Of a stretch of DNA of 48,712 nt, positions 1 to 8,472 are shown piece after piece (position 1 is the first letter of the stretch; each line of letters opens with the position of its first letter). The notes beneath the pieces were generated by a model. The model was given only the letters and a program-made list of their open reading frames with translations. It had not been told where the DNA came from and did no database searches. A program made the position numbers and the translations under genes. The DNA comes from Georgenia sp. EYE_87 (GTDB lineage: Bacteria; Actinomycetota; Actinomycetes; Actinomycetales; Actinomycetaceae), in NCBI RefSeq assembly GCF_023148685.1, contig NZ_JAHXNL010000021.1, positions 1 through 48,712 on the forward strand, read 5' to 3'.

Positions 1-835
1 ACCGCTGCAGGGTCTCGAACGGCACGTGCACGCTGATGTGCGGGCGGACCCGGGCGCCGGGACGGAGCGAGCCGGAGTCCAGCGCGAGGTGCGCCAGCCC
101 GACCAGCGCCCCGGCGCGCCGCTGCCCTGGGGCGCGCCTGTCACCCTTGGCGGGCACGCCCGTGCGGGCGGCCAACGCCGTGAGCACGATCTCCCCGCTG
201 GTCTTCGACAGCCATCCACCCGGCACGTACCCGTCGGTGGTCTCGGCCAGGTAGAACTCCTCGCGGTCCGTCTCCTCGACGTACGCCCGGTCCGCCGCCT
301 CCGGATCCGCCCGCAGGCCCCAGTGCCGCACCGCCACGTCGAACGCCGAGGCGTCCAGGTCACGGGCGTGCGTGAGCAGGAATCCCTCCCCGAGTTGCTC
401 GTCGCGCAACCGCTCGCGCCGCGCCTCCGTGCCCGTGGTGTGCCGCACGATCGCGGCGACATGATCGGTGCTGATCTCCCCGGCCGCCAGCGCCTTCGCC
501 GTCTCTGGCAGGTGGTCACGCAGAGCCCGGGCCTGGCGCACCTCGCGAGCCGCGCCCGCCCGATGACGTCCGGTGCGGACCCGGTACCAAGCCGCCATCG
601 AGCGGGCGCCGTCGACCGCCCAGCGCCCGTCCGCCTCCACCGTCGCCAGGACTCTCGCACCCAGCGCGTCGGCGCGTCGACGGACATGCTCGACCGCGTC
701 CAGGGCTCCCAGGAGTGACTCTCCGTCCAGCTGGTGGAGGTCGACTTCAGCAAGGGCATTCAATGCCTGGCGCATCTGATCAAGACTTGCAGCGACAGCC
801 TGTGCGGTCGTGGCCGAGCCCGGAGCATTGGTCAC
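1..835 (-). CDS. DUF222 (13E12-repeat) protein, 3' part off the window
   Basis: The frame reads leftwards from a GTG at 835 to the window edge, giving about 278 residues. A purine-rich AAGGGGG (842-848) lies 6 bases before the GTG and decides the start. The protein shows the DUF222 pattern: a helical N-terminus, AAWYRVRTG near residues 81-89, and LPETAKALAAGEISTDH near 109-125. Members of this family usually carry an HNH nuclease domain at the C-terminus, which would lie outside the window, so nuclease activity is inference. Its role in cells is not established. Its promoter contains a perfect LexA box, and several mycobacterial 13E12 genes are known LexA targets. The gene is partial because of the window edge; no frameshift is seen. 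Confidence 0.9.
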   Translation of the reverse strand, partial: MTNAPGSATTAQAVAASLDQMRQALNALAEVDLHQLDGESLLGALDAVEHVRRRADALGARVLATVEADGRWAVDGARSMAAWYRVRTGRHRAGAAREVRQARALRDHLPETAKALAAGEISTDHVAAIVRHTTGTEARRERLRDEQLGEGFLLTHARDLDASAFDVAVRHWGLRADPEAADRAYVEETDREEFYLAETTDGYVPGGWLSKTSGEIVLTALAARTGVPAKGDRRAPGQRRAGALVGLAHLALDSGSLRPGARVRPHISVHVPFETLQR

Positions 836-873
836 CGCGAGCCCCCTTGCCTTCGCCGCTAAGCCGTATAGAG

Positions 874-902
874 AATGTATCGAACGCCCGTTCGACAGGC
901 AA
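874..902 (-). promoter_or_regulatory. LexA-controlled promoter of the DUF222 gene
   Basis: On the minus strand, TTGCCT (897-902) and TACATT (874-879) form -35 and -10 elements with a spacer of exactly 17 bases. The spacer is filled by TCGAACGCCCGTTCGA (880-895), a perfect match to the actinobacterial SOS box TCGAAC-N4-GTTCGA. LexA bound here would block RNA polymerase, so DNA damage should induce the gene. A further lone half site TCGAACG lies at 906-912. Seen: the motif and spacing. Inferred: LexA binding. Confidence 0.85.
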
Positions 903-928
903 GAGTCGAACGTGAAATCCAGATAATT

Positions 929-1006
929 TGTGGATATGGCGGCGTGAGTTGACGCTGTGGATAAACAATTTGTGGAAACAATGGCACTCCGGGCCCCTGT
1001 GGAGAA
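929..1006 (-). promoter_or_regulatory. Cluster of four DnaA-box-like sites
   Basis: Four sites in the same orientation share xTxTCCACA on the minus strand: ATATCCACA (929-937), TTATCCACA (956-964, identical to the classical strong DnaA box), GTTTCCACA (971-979) and TTCTCCACA (998-1006). Their starts are 27, 15 and 27 bases apart. The stretch 921-985 is AT-rich compared with its surroundings. It sits upstream of the LexA-controlled promoter of the DUF222 gene and is far from any dnaA-dnaN context in this window. It could titrate DnaA, regulate the DUF222 gene, or be a remnant of a replicating element. Confidence 0.55.
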
Positions 1007-1085
1007 CGCCTGCATGCCCGACCCCGTCGAAGCACACGACATCTCAGCGCCGCGCACGCGTCACCCCTGGACGCGGCGTGCGGCC

Positions 1086-1145
1086 GCCCCACAAGGTGAC
1101 GGCAGCGGTCCGCCAGCCCCACAAGGTGACGGCGGCGGTGCGCCA
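1086..1145. repeat. 30-base tandem repeat, two copies
   Basis: GCCCCACAAGGTGACGGC is followed in each copy by a similar CGGT..GCCA segment. Copies start at 1086 and 1116 and differ at only a few positions. No gene overlaps it. Function unknown; replication slippage is the simplest origin. Confidence 0.8.
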
Positions 1146-1296
1146 CTCAACGTGTGAGCACAAGCCCCAGTTGACTGCCGCGGACAAGAGGCACATCCCG
1201 GGGGCAAAGACGCCGAGCGCTGAACGGACCCGCCAGATCGGCCGAGGACGAGAATGGCCGTCGTTATTGCGTCACGAGCTGCTTCGTGCGCAAGCT

Positions 1297-1360
1297 GATG
1301 TGCCGCTTTCATGCTGCAGACGTGGACCGCTTCACCAAGGCGAAATGTGGACCGCTTGAT
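1297..1360. repeat. Three CCGCTT-centred direct repeats, about 25-base period
   Basis: CCGCTT occurs at 1303, 1327 and 1352, preceded by GTG(G)AC in the last two (GTGGACCGCTT at 1322 and 1347) and by a similar GATGTG in the first. Regularly spaced short repeats like these occur at the ends of IS21-type elements, so this could be the trace of a lost insertion, but no transposase remains here. Confidence 0.4.
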
Positions 1361-1382
1361 TCGCCGGGTCGGCGCACCCAGC

Positions 1383-2570
1383 TCATGACTGTCGGCTCGC
1401 GCCGACAGCCGCTCCCCGCTGCGCCGAGACGATCGTCGCCTGACCGAGCACCCTCGACCCCGTGTACACCACGAGCGACTGGCCCGGCGCGATGCCGCGC
1501 AGCCCGGTGGACAGGCGCGCCTCAAGCACGCCGCCGCGGGCCGTGCCGTCCGGCGCTCCTCCGGCTCCGCCGTCGTCCTCGCCGGATGCGCTCGCTCCCC
1601 TGCGGACTGACGCCACCACAGGCTCGCCGTGCGCGCGCACCTGCACCTCGGCGTCGATCCACTCCCCGGCCGGCACGTCGTCGGCCAGCCACACGGTCTG
1701 GCTGGCGTGCAGCTCGTCGACGGTGAGCAGCTCGCTCGGTCCGACAACGATCTGGTTCGTCTGCGGCCGCACCTCGAGCACGTACCGGGCGCGACCGTCC
1801 ACGGCCGGCCTGGTCAGGCCGAGCCCCTTGCGCTGGCCGACCGTGAACGCATAAGCACCGTCGTGCTCACCCAGCACCCGCCCCTCGGGGTCCACCACCT
1901 CACCCGGCCGGGCGCCGAGGCGGTCCCGCAGGAATCCCTGCGTGTCGCCGTCGGCGACGAAGCAGATGTCGTACGAGTCCGGCTTCGCCGAGACGCTGAG
2001 GCCCCGGGCGGCAGCCTCGGCCCGAACGGCATCCTTCGAGGGAGCGTCACCGAGCGGGAAGAGCGAGCGAGCGAGGCGCTCGGTCCCCATGACCGCGAGC
2101 ACGTAGGACTGGTCCTTGAGCGGGTCCGCCGCACGGTGCAGCTCGCGGCGCACGCCGCCTGCGGAGTCCGGCACCTCGACGATCCGCGCGTAGTGGCCGG
2201 TGGCGACGGCGTCGAACCCGAGCGCCAGGCCGCGGTCGAGCAGCGCGGAGAACTTGATGTGCTCGTTGCACCGCACGCACGGGTTGGGCGTCCGACCCGC
2301 CTCGTACTCGGACAGGAAGTCCGCAACCACCGTCTCCTCGAACTCCTCAGAGAGGTCCCAGACGTAGTAAGGGATACCGAGCACGTCCGCGGCCCGTCGC
2401 GCGTCACCCGCGTCCTCGATGGAGCAGCAGCCGCGCGAGCCGTTGCGGTGCTGCGCCCGCGAGCGCGAGAGCGCCATGTGGACGCCGACCACGTCGTGCC
2501 CCGCGTCGACGGCGCGCGCGGCGGCGACCGCCGAGTCGACCCCGCCCGAGAGCGCAGCGAGGACGCGCAT
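1383..2570 (-). CDS. mnmA: tRNA-specific 2-thiouridylase MnmA
   Basis: 395 residues, normal length. MnmA adenylates U34 of tRNA-Lys, -Glu and -Gln and replaces its 2-oxygen with sulfur; it is cytosolic. The PP-loop SGGVDS is at residues 8-13. The catalytic cysteine pair is C101 (in PNPCVRCNE) and C203 (in SYDICF), with KDQSYVL near 152-158. The ATG at 2570 shares its A with the TGA of the upstream cysteine desulfurase gene (TGATG), so the two are translationally coupled. The upstream enzyme is the expected sulfur donor. No own promoter is seen. Confidence 0.97.
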   Translation of the reverse strand: MRVLAALSGGVDSAVAAARAVDAGHDVVGVHMALSRSRAQHRNGSRGCCSIEDAGDARRAADVLGIPYYVWDLSEEFEETVVADFLSEYEAGRTPNPCVRCNEHIKFSALLDRGLALGFDAVATGHYARIVEVPDSAGGVRRELHRAADPLKDQSYVLAVMGTERLARSLFPLGDAPSKDAVRAEAAARGLSVSAKPDSYDICFVADGDTQGFLRDRLGARPGEVVDPEGRVLGEHDGAYAFTVGQRKGLGLTRPAVDGRARYVLEVRPQTNQIVVGPSELLTVDELHASQTVWLADDVPAGEWIDAEVQVRAHGEPVVASVRRGASASGEDDGGAGGAPDGTARGGVLEARLSTGLRGIAPGQSLVVYTGSRVLGQATIVSAQRGAAVGASRQS

Positions 2571-3859
2571 CAGTCGTCTCCTCCCGAGGGCACGACGGCG
2601 GAGCCACCCGAGGGCACGACGGCGGCCCCGCCTCGCGTGGGCAGGGTGGCGGACGCCGTGCGCACCGGCCGTCGGCGCGTCGCGTGAGCACGACGGGCGT
2701 TCTCGACGACGGCGGGCAGCGCGGCCACGACCGCGTCCACGTCCGCCCCCGTCGTCGTCCGGCCGAGCGAGAACCGCAGCGCGGAGCGGGCCTGGTCCAC
2801 GTCGCGTCCCATGGCGAGGAGGACGTGCGAGGCCTCCTGCACCCCCGCGTGGCACGCGGACCCGCTCGACGCGGCGATCCCCGCCATGTCGAGCCCGAGG
2901 AGCAGCGCGTCGGCGTCCGCCCCCGCGATCGTCAGGTGCGCGATGCCGGGGTGCCGGTGGGCGTCGTCGCGCCCGGGAGGGTCGGGCGCCGGCCCGGTGA
3001 GGGTGACGCCTTCGAGCGTCGCCGTCAGCGCCGCCACGAGACGGTCCCGAAGCTGGCGCAGCCGCACGGCCTCCGCGGCCTGCTCGGCCACCGCCGCCTC
3101 GACGGCGAGGGCCAGCGCGCATGCACCCGCGACGGCGAGGGTGCCCGAACGTACGCCCCGCTCCTGCCCGCCCCCGTGCTCGACCGGCTCGAGAGCGAAG
3201 GAGCGCCGCGCCACGAGCGCGCCGGTGCCGACAGGGGCCCCGAGCTTGTGGCCGGACAGGCTGATCGCGTCCAGGCCCGAGGCTGCGAAGTCGACCGGCA
3301 CGTGGCCGACCGCCTGCACCGCGTCGGAGTGCACGGGAACCCCGGCCGCGTGCGCCAGGGCGGCGACGTCCCGCACCGGCTGCACGGCCCCGGTCTCGTT
3401 GTTCACCCACATGACCGAGACGACGGCGACGCCGCCCCGTGCCAGCACCTCCTCGGCGTGGGCGAGGTCGAGCCTGCCGTCCGCACCCACGCGCAGGCGC
3501 GCCACCTCGGCGTCGTCGTGCGTCCCGAGCCACTCCGCGGCCTCCAGGACCGCATGGTGCTCGACCGACGAGACCGCCACGGTACGCAGCGCAGCGTCGC
3601 TCGTCCGCCGCGCCCAGTAGCCCCCTTTCACGGCGAGGTTGTCCGCCTCCGTGCCGCCAGAGGTGAAGATCACCTCGGCGGGCTCTGCGCCGACGGCTGC
3701 GGCGAGCTGCTCCCGCGCCTCCTCGAGCCGGCGGCGGGCCTCGCGTCCGGCGCTGTGGAGCGACGAGGGGTTGCCCACCCCGGTGAGCTCCTGCGCGTAC
3801 CGCGCCGCCACCTCCGGGCGCACCGGGGTGGTCGCCGCGTGGTCGAGGTAGACGGTCAC
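2570..3859 (-). CDS. iscS: Cysteine desulfurase (IscS/NifS type)
   Basis: 429 residues. A PLP enzyme that takes sulfur from cysteine as a persulfide; the adjoining mnmA makes it the probable sulfur source for tRNA 2-thiolation. The N-terminus [10 protein letters not shown] is typical. The PLP lysine is K205 ([10 protein letters not shown]) and the persulfide cysteine is C336 (SSGSACHAG). The GTG at 3859 is chosen because a -10 box (TACACT) lies 7 bases before it, which fits leaderless transcription, and no Shine-Dalgarno is present. The last 30 residues are a low-complexity tail with AVVPSGG twice, from an imperfect DNA repeat at about 2580-2626; this tail is absent from the family core. Confidence 0.95.
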   Translation of the reverse strand: MTVYLDHAATTPVRPEVAARYAQELTGVGNPSSLHSAGREARRRLEEAREQLAAAVGAEPAEVIFTSGGTEADNLAVKGGYWARRTSDAALRTVAVSSVEHHAVLEAAEWLGTHDDAEVARLRVGADGRLDLAHAEEVLARGGVAVVSVMWVNNETGAVQPVRDVAALAHAAGVPVHSDAVQAVGHVPVDFAASGLDAISLSGHKLGAPVGTGALVARRSFALEPVEHGGGQERGVRSGTLAVAGACALALAVEAAVAEQAAEAVRLRQLRDRLVAALTATLEGVTLTGPAPDPPGRDDAHRHPGIAHLTIAGADADALLLGLDMAGIAASSGSACHAGVQEASHVLLAMGRDVDQARSALRFSLGRTTTGADVDAVVAALPAVVENARRAHATRRRPVRTASATLPTRGGAAVVPSGGSAVVPSGGDD

Positions 3860-3866
3860 GGCGACC

Positions 3867-3872
3867 AGTGTA
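3867..3872 (-). promoter_or_regulatory. -10 box of iscS-mnmA, leaderless
   Basis: TACACT on the minus strand ends 7 bases before the GTG at 3859. This is the usual distance for an actinobacterial leaderless transcript starting at the first base of the start codon. No clear -35. Confidence 0.55.
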
Positions 3873-3948
3873 AGGACCGCCCCTGACGGGACGCCCCGGC
3901 TGCACGGCGGGGCGACCCGGGCCGGATCTGGAGGGCCCCGCGGCCAGG

Positions 3949-3954
3949 TAGTCT
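3949..3954 (+). promoter_or_regulatory. -10 box of the Hsp70-like gene, leaderless
   Basis: TAGTCT is followed by 7 bases and then the ATG at 3962, with no Shine-Dalgarno between. It lies back to back with the iscS promoter at 3867. No heat-shock (HAIR or CIRCE) element was found near it. Confidence 0.55.
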
Positions 3955-3961
3955 CTGCCGC

Positions 3962-5551
3962 ATGCACCTCGGCGTCGACCTGGGCACCACCCGCACCATC
4001 GTCGCCCTCGCCGACCGGGGCAACTACCCCGTGGTCTCGTTCTTCGACGGCGAGGGCGACGCCCACGAGAGCTTCCCCAGCGTCGTCGCAGCCCGGGACG
4101 GCGAGCTCGTCCACGGGTTCGAGGCACTCTCCGCCGCGCGCGAGGGCGCTCCTCTGCTCCGCTCGTTCAAGCGTGCGCTGGCGGACCCGGACGTCGGCGC
4201 GGGCACGCTGCTCACCGTCGGTGACCTGCGGGTGCCCGTGCTCGACCTGCTGACCGGGTACCTCGCCGCGCTGCGCACCGCGCTGCGCACCGCTTCGAAC
4301 CTCGCCGACGCCACGGACCAGCCCGCCCCTGGCGACGACGAGGCGCTCCTCTCGGTCGTGGCCGTCCCGGCCCACGCCCACGGCACGCAACGGTTCCTGA
4401 CGCTCGAGGCGTTCCGCCGGGCCGGCTTCGACGTCGCCGCCCTCGTCAACGAGCCCTCGGCCGCGGGCTTCGAGTACACCCACCGGCGCGGCGGCACGAT
4501 CAGCTCCCGGCGCACCCGCGTCGTCGTCTACGACCTCGGTGGTGGCACGTTCGACGCGTCGCTGGTCGACGTCGAGGGGCACCGCCACGCGGTGCTGGGC
4601 TCCAACGGCCTGAACCGCCTCGGCGGCGACGACTTCGACGAGGTCCTCGCCCGGTGCGTGCTGGAGGCGGCGACCGCCCGCCACGCCGCCGCCCCGCGCC
4701 GCCTGGAGGACCTTGACGCGCGCGAGCGTGACGACCTGCTCGACCGGTGCCGTGAGGCGAAGGAGCGCATCATCCCGCAGTCGCGGCGGGTGGTCGTCGA
4801 GGTCGGGGACAAGGACGTCAGCGTCCCGGTCGACACGTTCTACGCAGGCGCCGCACCGCTGGTGGAGGCCACGGTCGAGGCGATGCGGCCGCTGCTCGAC
4901 GGCCTCGACGGCGCTGCGGGCCTTGCCGACGTCGCCGGCATCTACCTCGTCGGCGGCGGCTCCGGCCTCCCGCTCGTCCCGCGCCTCCTGCGCGAGCGGT
5001 TCGGCCGCCGTGTGCACCGCTCCCCCCACCCCTCCGCCTCGACGGCTATCGGCCTCGCCATCGCGGCCGACGACGAGGCCGGCTTCACGCTGTCCGACCG
5101 CCTCTCCCGGGGCTTCGGCGTCTTCCGCGAGCGCAGCGGCGGCGCCGCGGTGAGCTTCGACCCGATCCTCGGCGCGGACACCGCGCTGCCCGAGAGGGAG
5201 GGTGTGGTCGCCACCCGCCGTTACCGCGCGGCGCACAACCTCGGGTGGTTCCGGTTCGTCGAGTGCGCAGGCATCGACGACGCCGGGGAGCCCCGCGGCG
5301 ACGTCGTCCCGTTCGCGGACGTCCTGTTCCCGTTCGACCCCGCGCTCCGCGACGGGCAGGACCTGCGCGGCGTCGCCGTCGAGCGGCGTGAGGGCTGCCT
5401 CGTCGAGGAGCGCTACGTCGTCGACGGGAACGGCATGGTCGAGGTGCAGATCACCGACCTGGACACCGGGTACACCCAGCGCCACGCCATCGGCACGTCG
5501 GCGTCCCGCCGCGCCTGGGCTGCGGCACGGCCCTGGTCCCGCCGGGGCTGA
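3962..5551 (+). CDS. Hsp70 family protein lacking the lid domain
   Basis: 529 residues, about 100 shorter than DnaK. The actin-like ATPase domain is complete: [12 protein letters not shown] (residues 4-15), [16 protein letters not shown] (about 183-198) and [17 protein letters not shown] (about 328-344). After about residue 370 there is a shortened beta-rich region, and the sequence ends in a basic tail with no helical lid and no EEVD-like end. It is not in a dnaK-grpE-dnaJ cluster. A chaperone-like ATPase is likely, but the client and partner are unknown. The start is supported by a -10 box 7 bases upstream and divergence from iscS. Confidence 0.85.
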   Translation: MHLGVDLGTTRTIVALADRGNYPVVSFFDGEGDAHESFPSVVAARDGELVHGFEALSAAREGAPLLRSFKRALADPDVGAGTLLTVGDLRVPVLDLLTGYLAALRTALRTASNLADATDQPAPGDDEALLSVVAVPAHAHGTQRFLTLEAFRRAGFDVAALVNEPSAAGFEYTHRRGGTISSRRTRVVVYDLGGGTFDASLVDVEGHRHAVLGSNGLNRLGGDDFDEVLARCVLEAATARHAAAPRRLEDLDARERDDLLDRCREAKERIIPQSRRVVVEVGDKDVSVPVDTFYAGAAPLVEATVEAMRPLLDGLDGAAGLADVAGIYLVGGGSGLPLVPRLLRERFGRRVHRSPHPSASTAIGLAIAADDEAGFTLSDRLSRGFGVFRERSGGAAVSFDPILGADTALPEREGVVATRRYRAAHNLGWFRFVECAGIDDAGEPRGDVVPFADVLFPFDPALRDGQDLRGVAVERREGCLVEERYVVDGNGMVEVQITDLDTGYTQRHAIGTSASRRAWAAARPWSRRG

Positions 5552-5855
5552 CAGCGGCGGCGGGCCGAGCCCCGCCGGAGCGGCCGCGTGGTCGCCGCCC
5601 CTGCCTCGCCGGGGCCGACCAGCGGCGGCAGGTACGACCGTCCGGGCGGCCGACCAGCCCCCGCTCGGCCCCGGCACAGGGGCCCGCCCGAGCGATGACC
5701 GACCGTTCCGTCGTCGTCGCAGGTCAGTGGCGCGCCCAGCCTCTCACCATGCCGACGCGCCCTGAGGCGACGAGGATGGCCCTGCGGTACCCAGCCAGAT
5801 CCCCATCACCCACAGCGTCGCGGGCCCCCGGCCCGCGCCCCGGAAAGGATCACCT
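5552..5855. other. Gene-free stretch
   Basis: About 300 very GC-rich bases between the Hsp70-like and FMN reductase genes. I see no convincing gene, no clean terminator hairpin with a T-run and no recognisable operator. The only supported element is GAAAGG just upstream of the ATG at 5856, a plausible ribosome binding site. Confidence 0.5.
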
Positions 5856-6467
5856 ATGGCCACGTACAAGGTCGGCTACTTCGTCGGTAGCCTCGCGCAG
5901 GGCTCCATCAACCGCACGCTCTCCCAGGCGCTCATCAAGGTCGCCCCGGAGAGTCTCGAGTTCACCGAGATCCCTATCAAGGATCTCCCTCTCTACAGCT
6001 ACGACTACGACGCTGACTACCCGCCGGAGGGCAGGGCGCTCAAGGAGGCGATCTCGGCCTCCGACGCCATCCTCTACGTCAGCCCGGAGTACAACCGCTC
6101 GATCCCGGGCGCGCTGAAGAACGCGATCGACTGGGGCTCGCGGCCGTGGGGCCAGAACGCGTTCGCACGCAAGCCCTCAGCGATCATCGGCGCCTCGATC
6201 GGTGGGATCGGCACCGCGGTCATGCAGTCCAACATGCGGTCGGTCCTGTCGTTCCTCGACTCCCCACAGCTCAACGCGCCGGAGGCCTACATCCACTTCA
6301 AGCCGGAGGCCTACGGGCCCGACGGCGAGTGCACGGACCCCTCGACCAAGGAGTTCCTGACCACCTTCATGACGGAGTTCGAGGCTTTCATCCAGCGCGT
6401 GCTCGCCTCCGCCCCGGGCCACATCGGGCAGTCTCCTGACACGGAGCACCACGCCGAGCGGTCCTGA
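5856..6467 (+). CDS. NADPH-dependent FMN reductase / quinone reductase family
   Basis: 203 residues, flavodoxin-like fold. The FMN phosphate loop GSLAQGSINR is at 11-20 and the family signature PEYNRSIPGALKNAIDW at about 77-93. Relatives (ChrR, ArsH-like and azoreductase-like proteins) reduce quinones, azo dyes, chromate or free FMN with NAD(P)H. The substrate cannot be told from sequence. It is a single-gene unit, convergent with etfA. GAAAGG about 8 bases upstream supports the ATG. The last 15 residues are charged and probably disordered. Confidence 0.9.
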   Translation: MATYKVGYFVGSLAQGSINRTLSQALIKVAPESLEFTEIPIKDLPLYSYDYDADYPPEGRALKEAISASDAILYVSPEYNRSIPGALKNAIDWGSRPWGQNAFARKPSAIIGASIGGIGTAVMQSNMRSVLSFLDSPQLNAPEAYIHFKPEAYGPDGECTDPSTKEFLTTFMTEFEAFIQRVLASAPGHIGQSPDTEHHAERS

Positions 6468-6532
6468 GCCTCGCTCGCACCGGCCCGGAACCGAGACGCT
6501 CCCGGGGGCCGGCGCCGGCAGCGCGGCGTACC

Positions 6533-7501
6533 TCAGCCGCGCAGCCGGCGCAGCTCCTCGATCGCCTGCGGCAGCACATCGTTGAGGTCGCCCACGATCC
6601 CGAGGTCCGCCATCTCGAAGATGGGTGCCTCCGGGTCCGAGTTGACCGCGACGATCGTCTGGGCCGCCTGCATGCCTGCGGTGTGGTGGATCGCGCCGGA
6701 CACCCCGATGCCGATGTACAGCCGCGGCGAGATCGTCACGCCGGTCTGCCCCACCTGGGCGGCGTGCTCGATCCAGCCCTCGTCCGTGGCCACGCGGGTG
6801 GCGCCCACCGCTGCCCCGATCTCGTCGGCGAGCTCGGTGACGAGGGAGAAGTCCCCCTCGACGCCGCGCCCACCCACGACGACGGTGCGCGCCTCGCCCA
6901 GCGGGGCGCGCCCCCCGCGGGGGTGCTCGGTGCGGGAGAGCACGCGGACGGCACGCGCCGCCGCCGAGAAGTCCACCGGGACCGCGACGGTCTCGGGCTC
7001 CGCCCCGTCGACCGCGGTGGCCTCGACGACGGTGGGCTTGACGGCGATGACCGGCACGCCGCGGGTGACCTCGCACGCGGTCTCCCACGTGCCCTGGAGC
7101 ACCACCTTCGACGCCACCAGCGCGCCGTCCTCCGCGGTGATCCCGGTGGCGTCCACCACCGCGCCGGAGTCGAGCGCGACGGCGAGCCGGGCCGCGACCT
7201 CCTTGCCCGCGAAGCTGGAGACGAGCAGCACGGCGGCCGGCCGGGCCTGCGCGACGGCCGCGAGCACGGCCTCCGCCGCGACGGCCGAGACGGTGGGCGA
7301 GAGCCCGTCGAGCTCCGGGACGTAGACGACGCCCACGCCGTGGCGGCCGAGGGCTGCGGTGTCCGGCGCCTCGAGAGCGACGGCGGAGACACCGCCCGTG
7401 GTCAGCGACCGGGCGAGGGTGAGGACCTCCGCTGACGGGGTGGTCAGGTGGCCGTCGACGTGGTCGACGACGACGAGCAGGGGACGGTCGAGCTCGGGCA
7501 T
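6533..7501 (-). CDS. etfA: Electron transfer flavoprotein alpha subunit
   Basis: 322 residues, FixB/EtfA family. With EtfB it accepts electrons from acyl-CoA and other dehydrogenases and passes them to the quinone pool; it binds FAD. The C-terminal FAD domain is clear: GIGVSGAIHHTAGM followed by IVAVNSDPEAPIFEMADLGI. The ATG at 7501 has AGGAGA 4-9 bases before it; an in-frame TTG at 7522 has no such support and overlaps etfB. It lies 13 bases after the etfB stop, so the two are co-transcribed. No ETF-quinone oxidoreductase or acyl-CoA dehydrogenase gene is nearby. Confidence 0.96.
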   Translation of the reverse strand: MPELDRPLLVVVDHVDGHLTTPSAEVLTLARSLTTGGVSAVALEAPDTAALGRHGVGVVYVPELDGLSPTVSAVAAEAVLAAVAQARPAAVLLVSSFAGKEVAARLAVALDSGAVVDATGITAEDGALVASKVVLQGTWETACEVTRGVPVIAVKPTVVEATAVDGAEPETVAVPVDFSAAARAVRVLSRTEHPRGGRAPLGEARTVVVGGRGVEGDFSLVTELADEIGAAVGATRVATDEGWIEHAAQVGQTGVTISPRLYIGIGVSGAIHHTAGMQAAQTIVAVNSDPEAPIFEMADLGIVGDLNDVLPQAIEELRRLRG

Positions 7502-7514
7502 GTTCTCTCCTGCC

Positions 7515-8321
7515 TCAGACAAGCTTGTTCTCGACGAGGTACGCGGCGAGCTGGGCTCCGGCGTCCCCGGTGTCGGTCAGGACGCGCCCGGCCTCGCGCG
7601 GCGGTCGGGCCGCGGCGGACCGCACCGTCGTGCCCGCGCCCGCCGCCCCGACGGCGGGTGCGCCGTCGGGACCGGCGGCTGCGACGTCGGGCAGGTCGTC
7701 CAGGGACCACGTGGTCACCGGCTTCTTCTTCGCGGCCATGATCGCCTTGAAGTTGGGGTAGCGCGGCTCGTTCGCCTGGTCGGTCACCGAGAGCACGAGG
7801 GGCAGCTCCGCGGCCTGCTGCTCGTCGGCGTCGCCGATGCTGCGCGTGATGGTCACCGTGGACCCCTCGAGCGTCACCTCGCTCGCGAGGGTCAGCGACG
7901 GCAGACCGAGCGCCGCGGCGAGCGCGGCCGGGACCATCGACGTCAGGCCGTCCATGGTGGCCATCCCCGTCACGACGAGGTCGACGGGGGCCTCGGCACC
8001 CAGCGCACGCACCGCGGCGGCGAGGACGCGGGCGGTCCCCACGACGTCGGAGCCCGCCAGCCGGTCGTCGACCACGTGGACGCCGGAGTCGGCCCCCATC
8101 TGCAGCGCCCGGCGGACCGCGTCGACGGCGTCCTCGGGCCCGACGGTGAGGGCGATCACCTCGGCGCCGTTCCCCTCGGCCAGGGCGACGGCGGCCTCGA
8201 CGGCGTTCTCGTCCAGCTCGTTGAGGACGTCGTCCTCACCGCGCACGAGATGGCCGTCCCCGTCGAGCGAACGGTCGGACTGCAGGTCCGGGACGTGCTT
8301 GACGCACACGACGATCCTCAT
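7515..8321 (-). CDS. etfB: Electron transfer flavoprotein beta subunit
   Basis: 268 residues, FixA/EtfB family. It starts MRIVVCVKHVPD as usual and carries the AMP/FAD-binding core NELDENAVEAA (about 34-44) and TGMATMDG (about 117-124). It forms the heterodimer with EtfA encoded directly downstream. An Ala/Gly-rich linker (about 205-235) precedes the C-terminal arm that clasps EtfA. CAATCT lies 6 bases before the ATG, a weak -10 for a leaderless message; no Shine-Dalgarno is visible. It is divergent from glgX. Confidence 0.96.
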   Translation of the reverse strand: MRIVVCVKHVPDLQSDRSLDGDGHLVRGEDDVLNELDENAVEAAVALAEGNGAEVIALTVGPEDAVDAVRRALQMGADSGVHVVDDRLAGSDVVGTARVLAAAVRALGAEAPVDLVVTGMATMDGLTSMVPAALAAALGLPSLTLASEVTLEGSTVTITRSIGDADEQQAAELPLVLSVTDQANEPRYPNFKAIMAAKKKPVTTWSLDDLPDVAAAGPDGAPAVGAAGAGTTVRSAAARPPREAGRVLTDTGDAGAQLAAYLVENKLV

Positions 8322-8472
8322 GGGAACAGATTGCCACCTGGTGGCCCCCGGTACGGAATCGCGCCTCCCGCCCCTTCACCCTGCGGACACCCTTCGGACG
8401 TCGCCCCACCATCCCCCGCCGCACCAGGCGCTCCTGAACGTGCTACCGCCCGCCGTGGGGTTTACTGGAACT

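Larger units (their letters stand above)
840..1382. other. Gene-free stretch between DUF222 gene and mnmA
   Basis: About 540 bases without a convincing gene. It holds the SOS promoter, the DnaA-box-like cluster, a two-copy 30-base tandem repeat and three CCGCTT-centred repeats. Base composition is visibly more AT-rich at 860-985 and 1255-1360 than in neighbouring genes, which suggests old inserted or decayed DNA. Open frames here have no family resemblance, no ribosome binding site and no typical GC3 pattern. Confidence 0.6.

Noticed and set aside
26-718. Plus-strand open frame of 230 codons
   Set aside because: It lies opposite the DUF222 gene, is Arg/Pro/Gly-rich with no family pattern, and results from GC-rich codon use on the real strand.
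1061-1313. Minus-strand frame starting MKAAHQLAHEAARDA
   Set aside because: No ribosome binding site, a Cys/Pro/Ala-rich end that runs through the 30-base repeat, and no recognisable family.
3860-5677. Long upstream extension of the cysteine desulfurase frame
   Set aside because: The extension is antisense to the Hsp70-like gene; the real start is the GTG at 3859 with a -10 box and the conserved [10 protein letters not shown].
5552-5855. Possible small gene or riboswitch before the FMN reductase gene
   Set aside because: No FMN riboswitch core is visible, hairpins are only those expected of very GC-rich DNA, and short frames lack coding signs.
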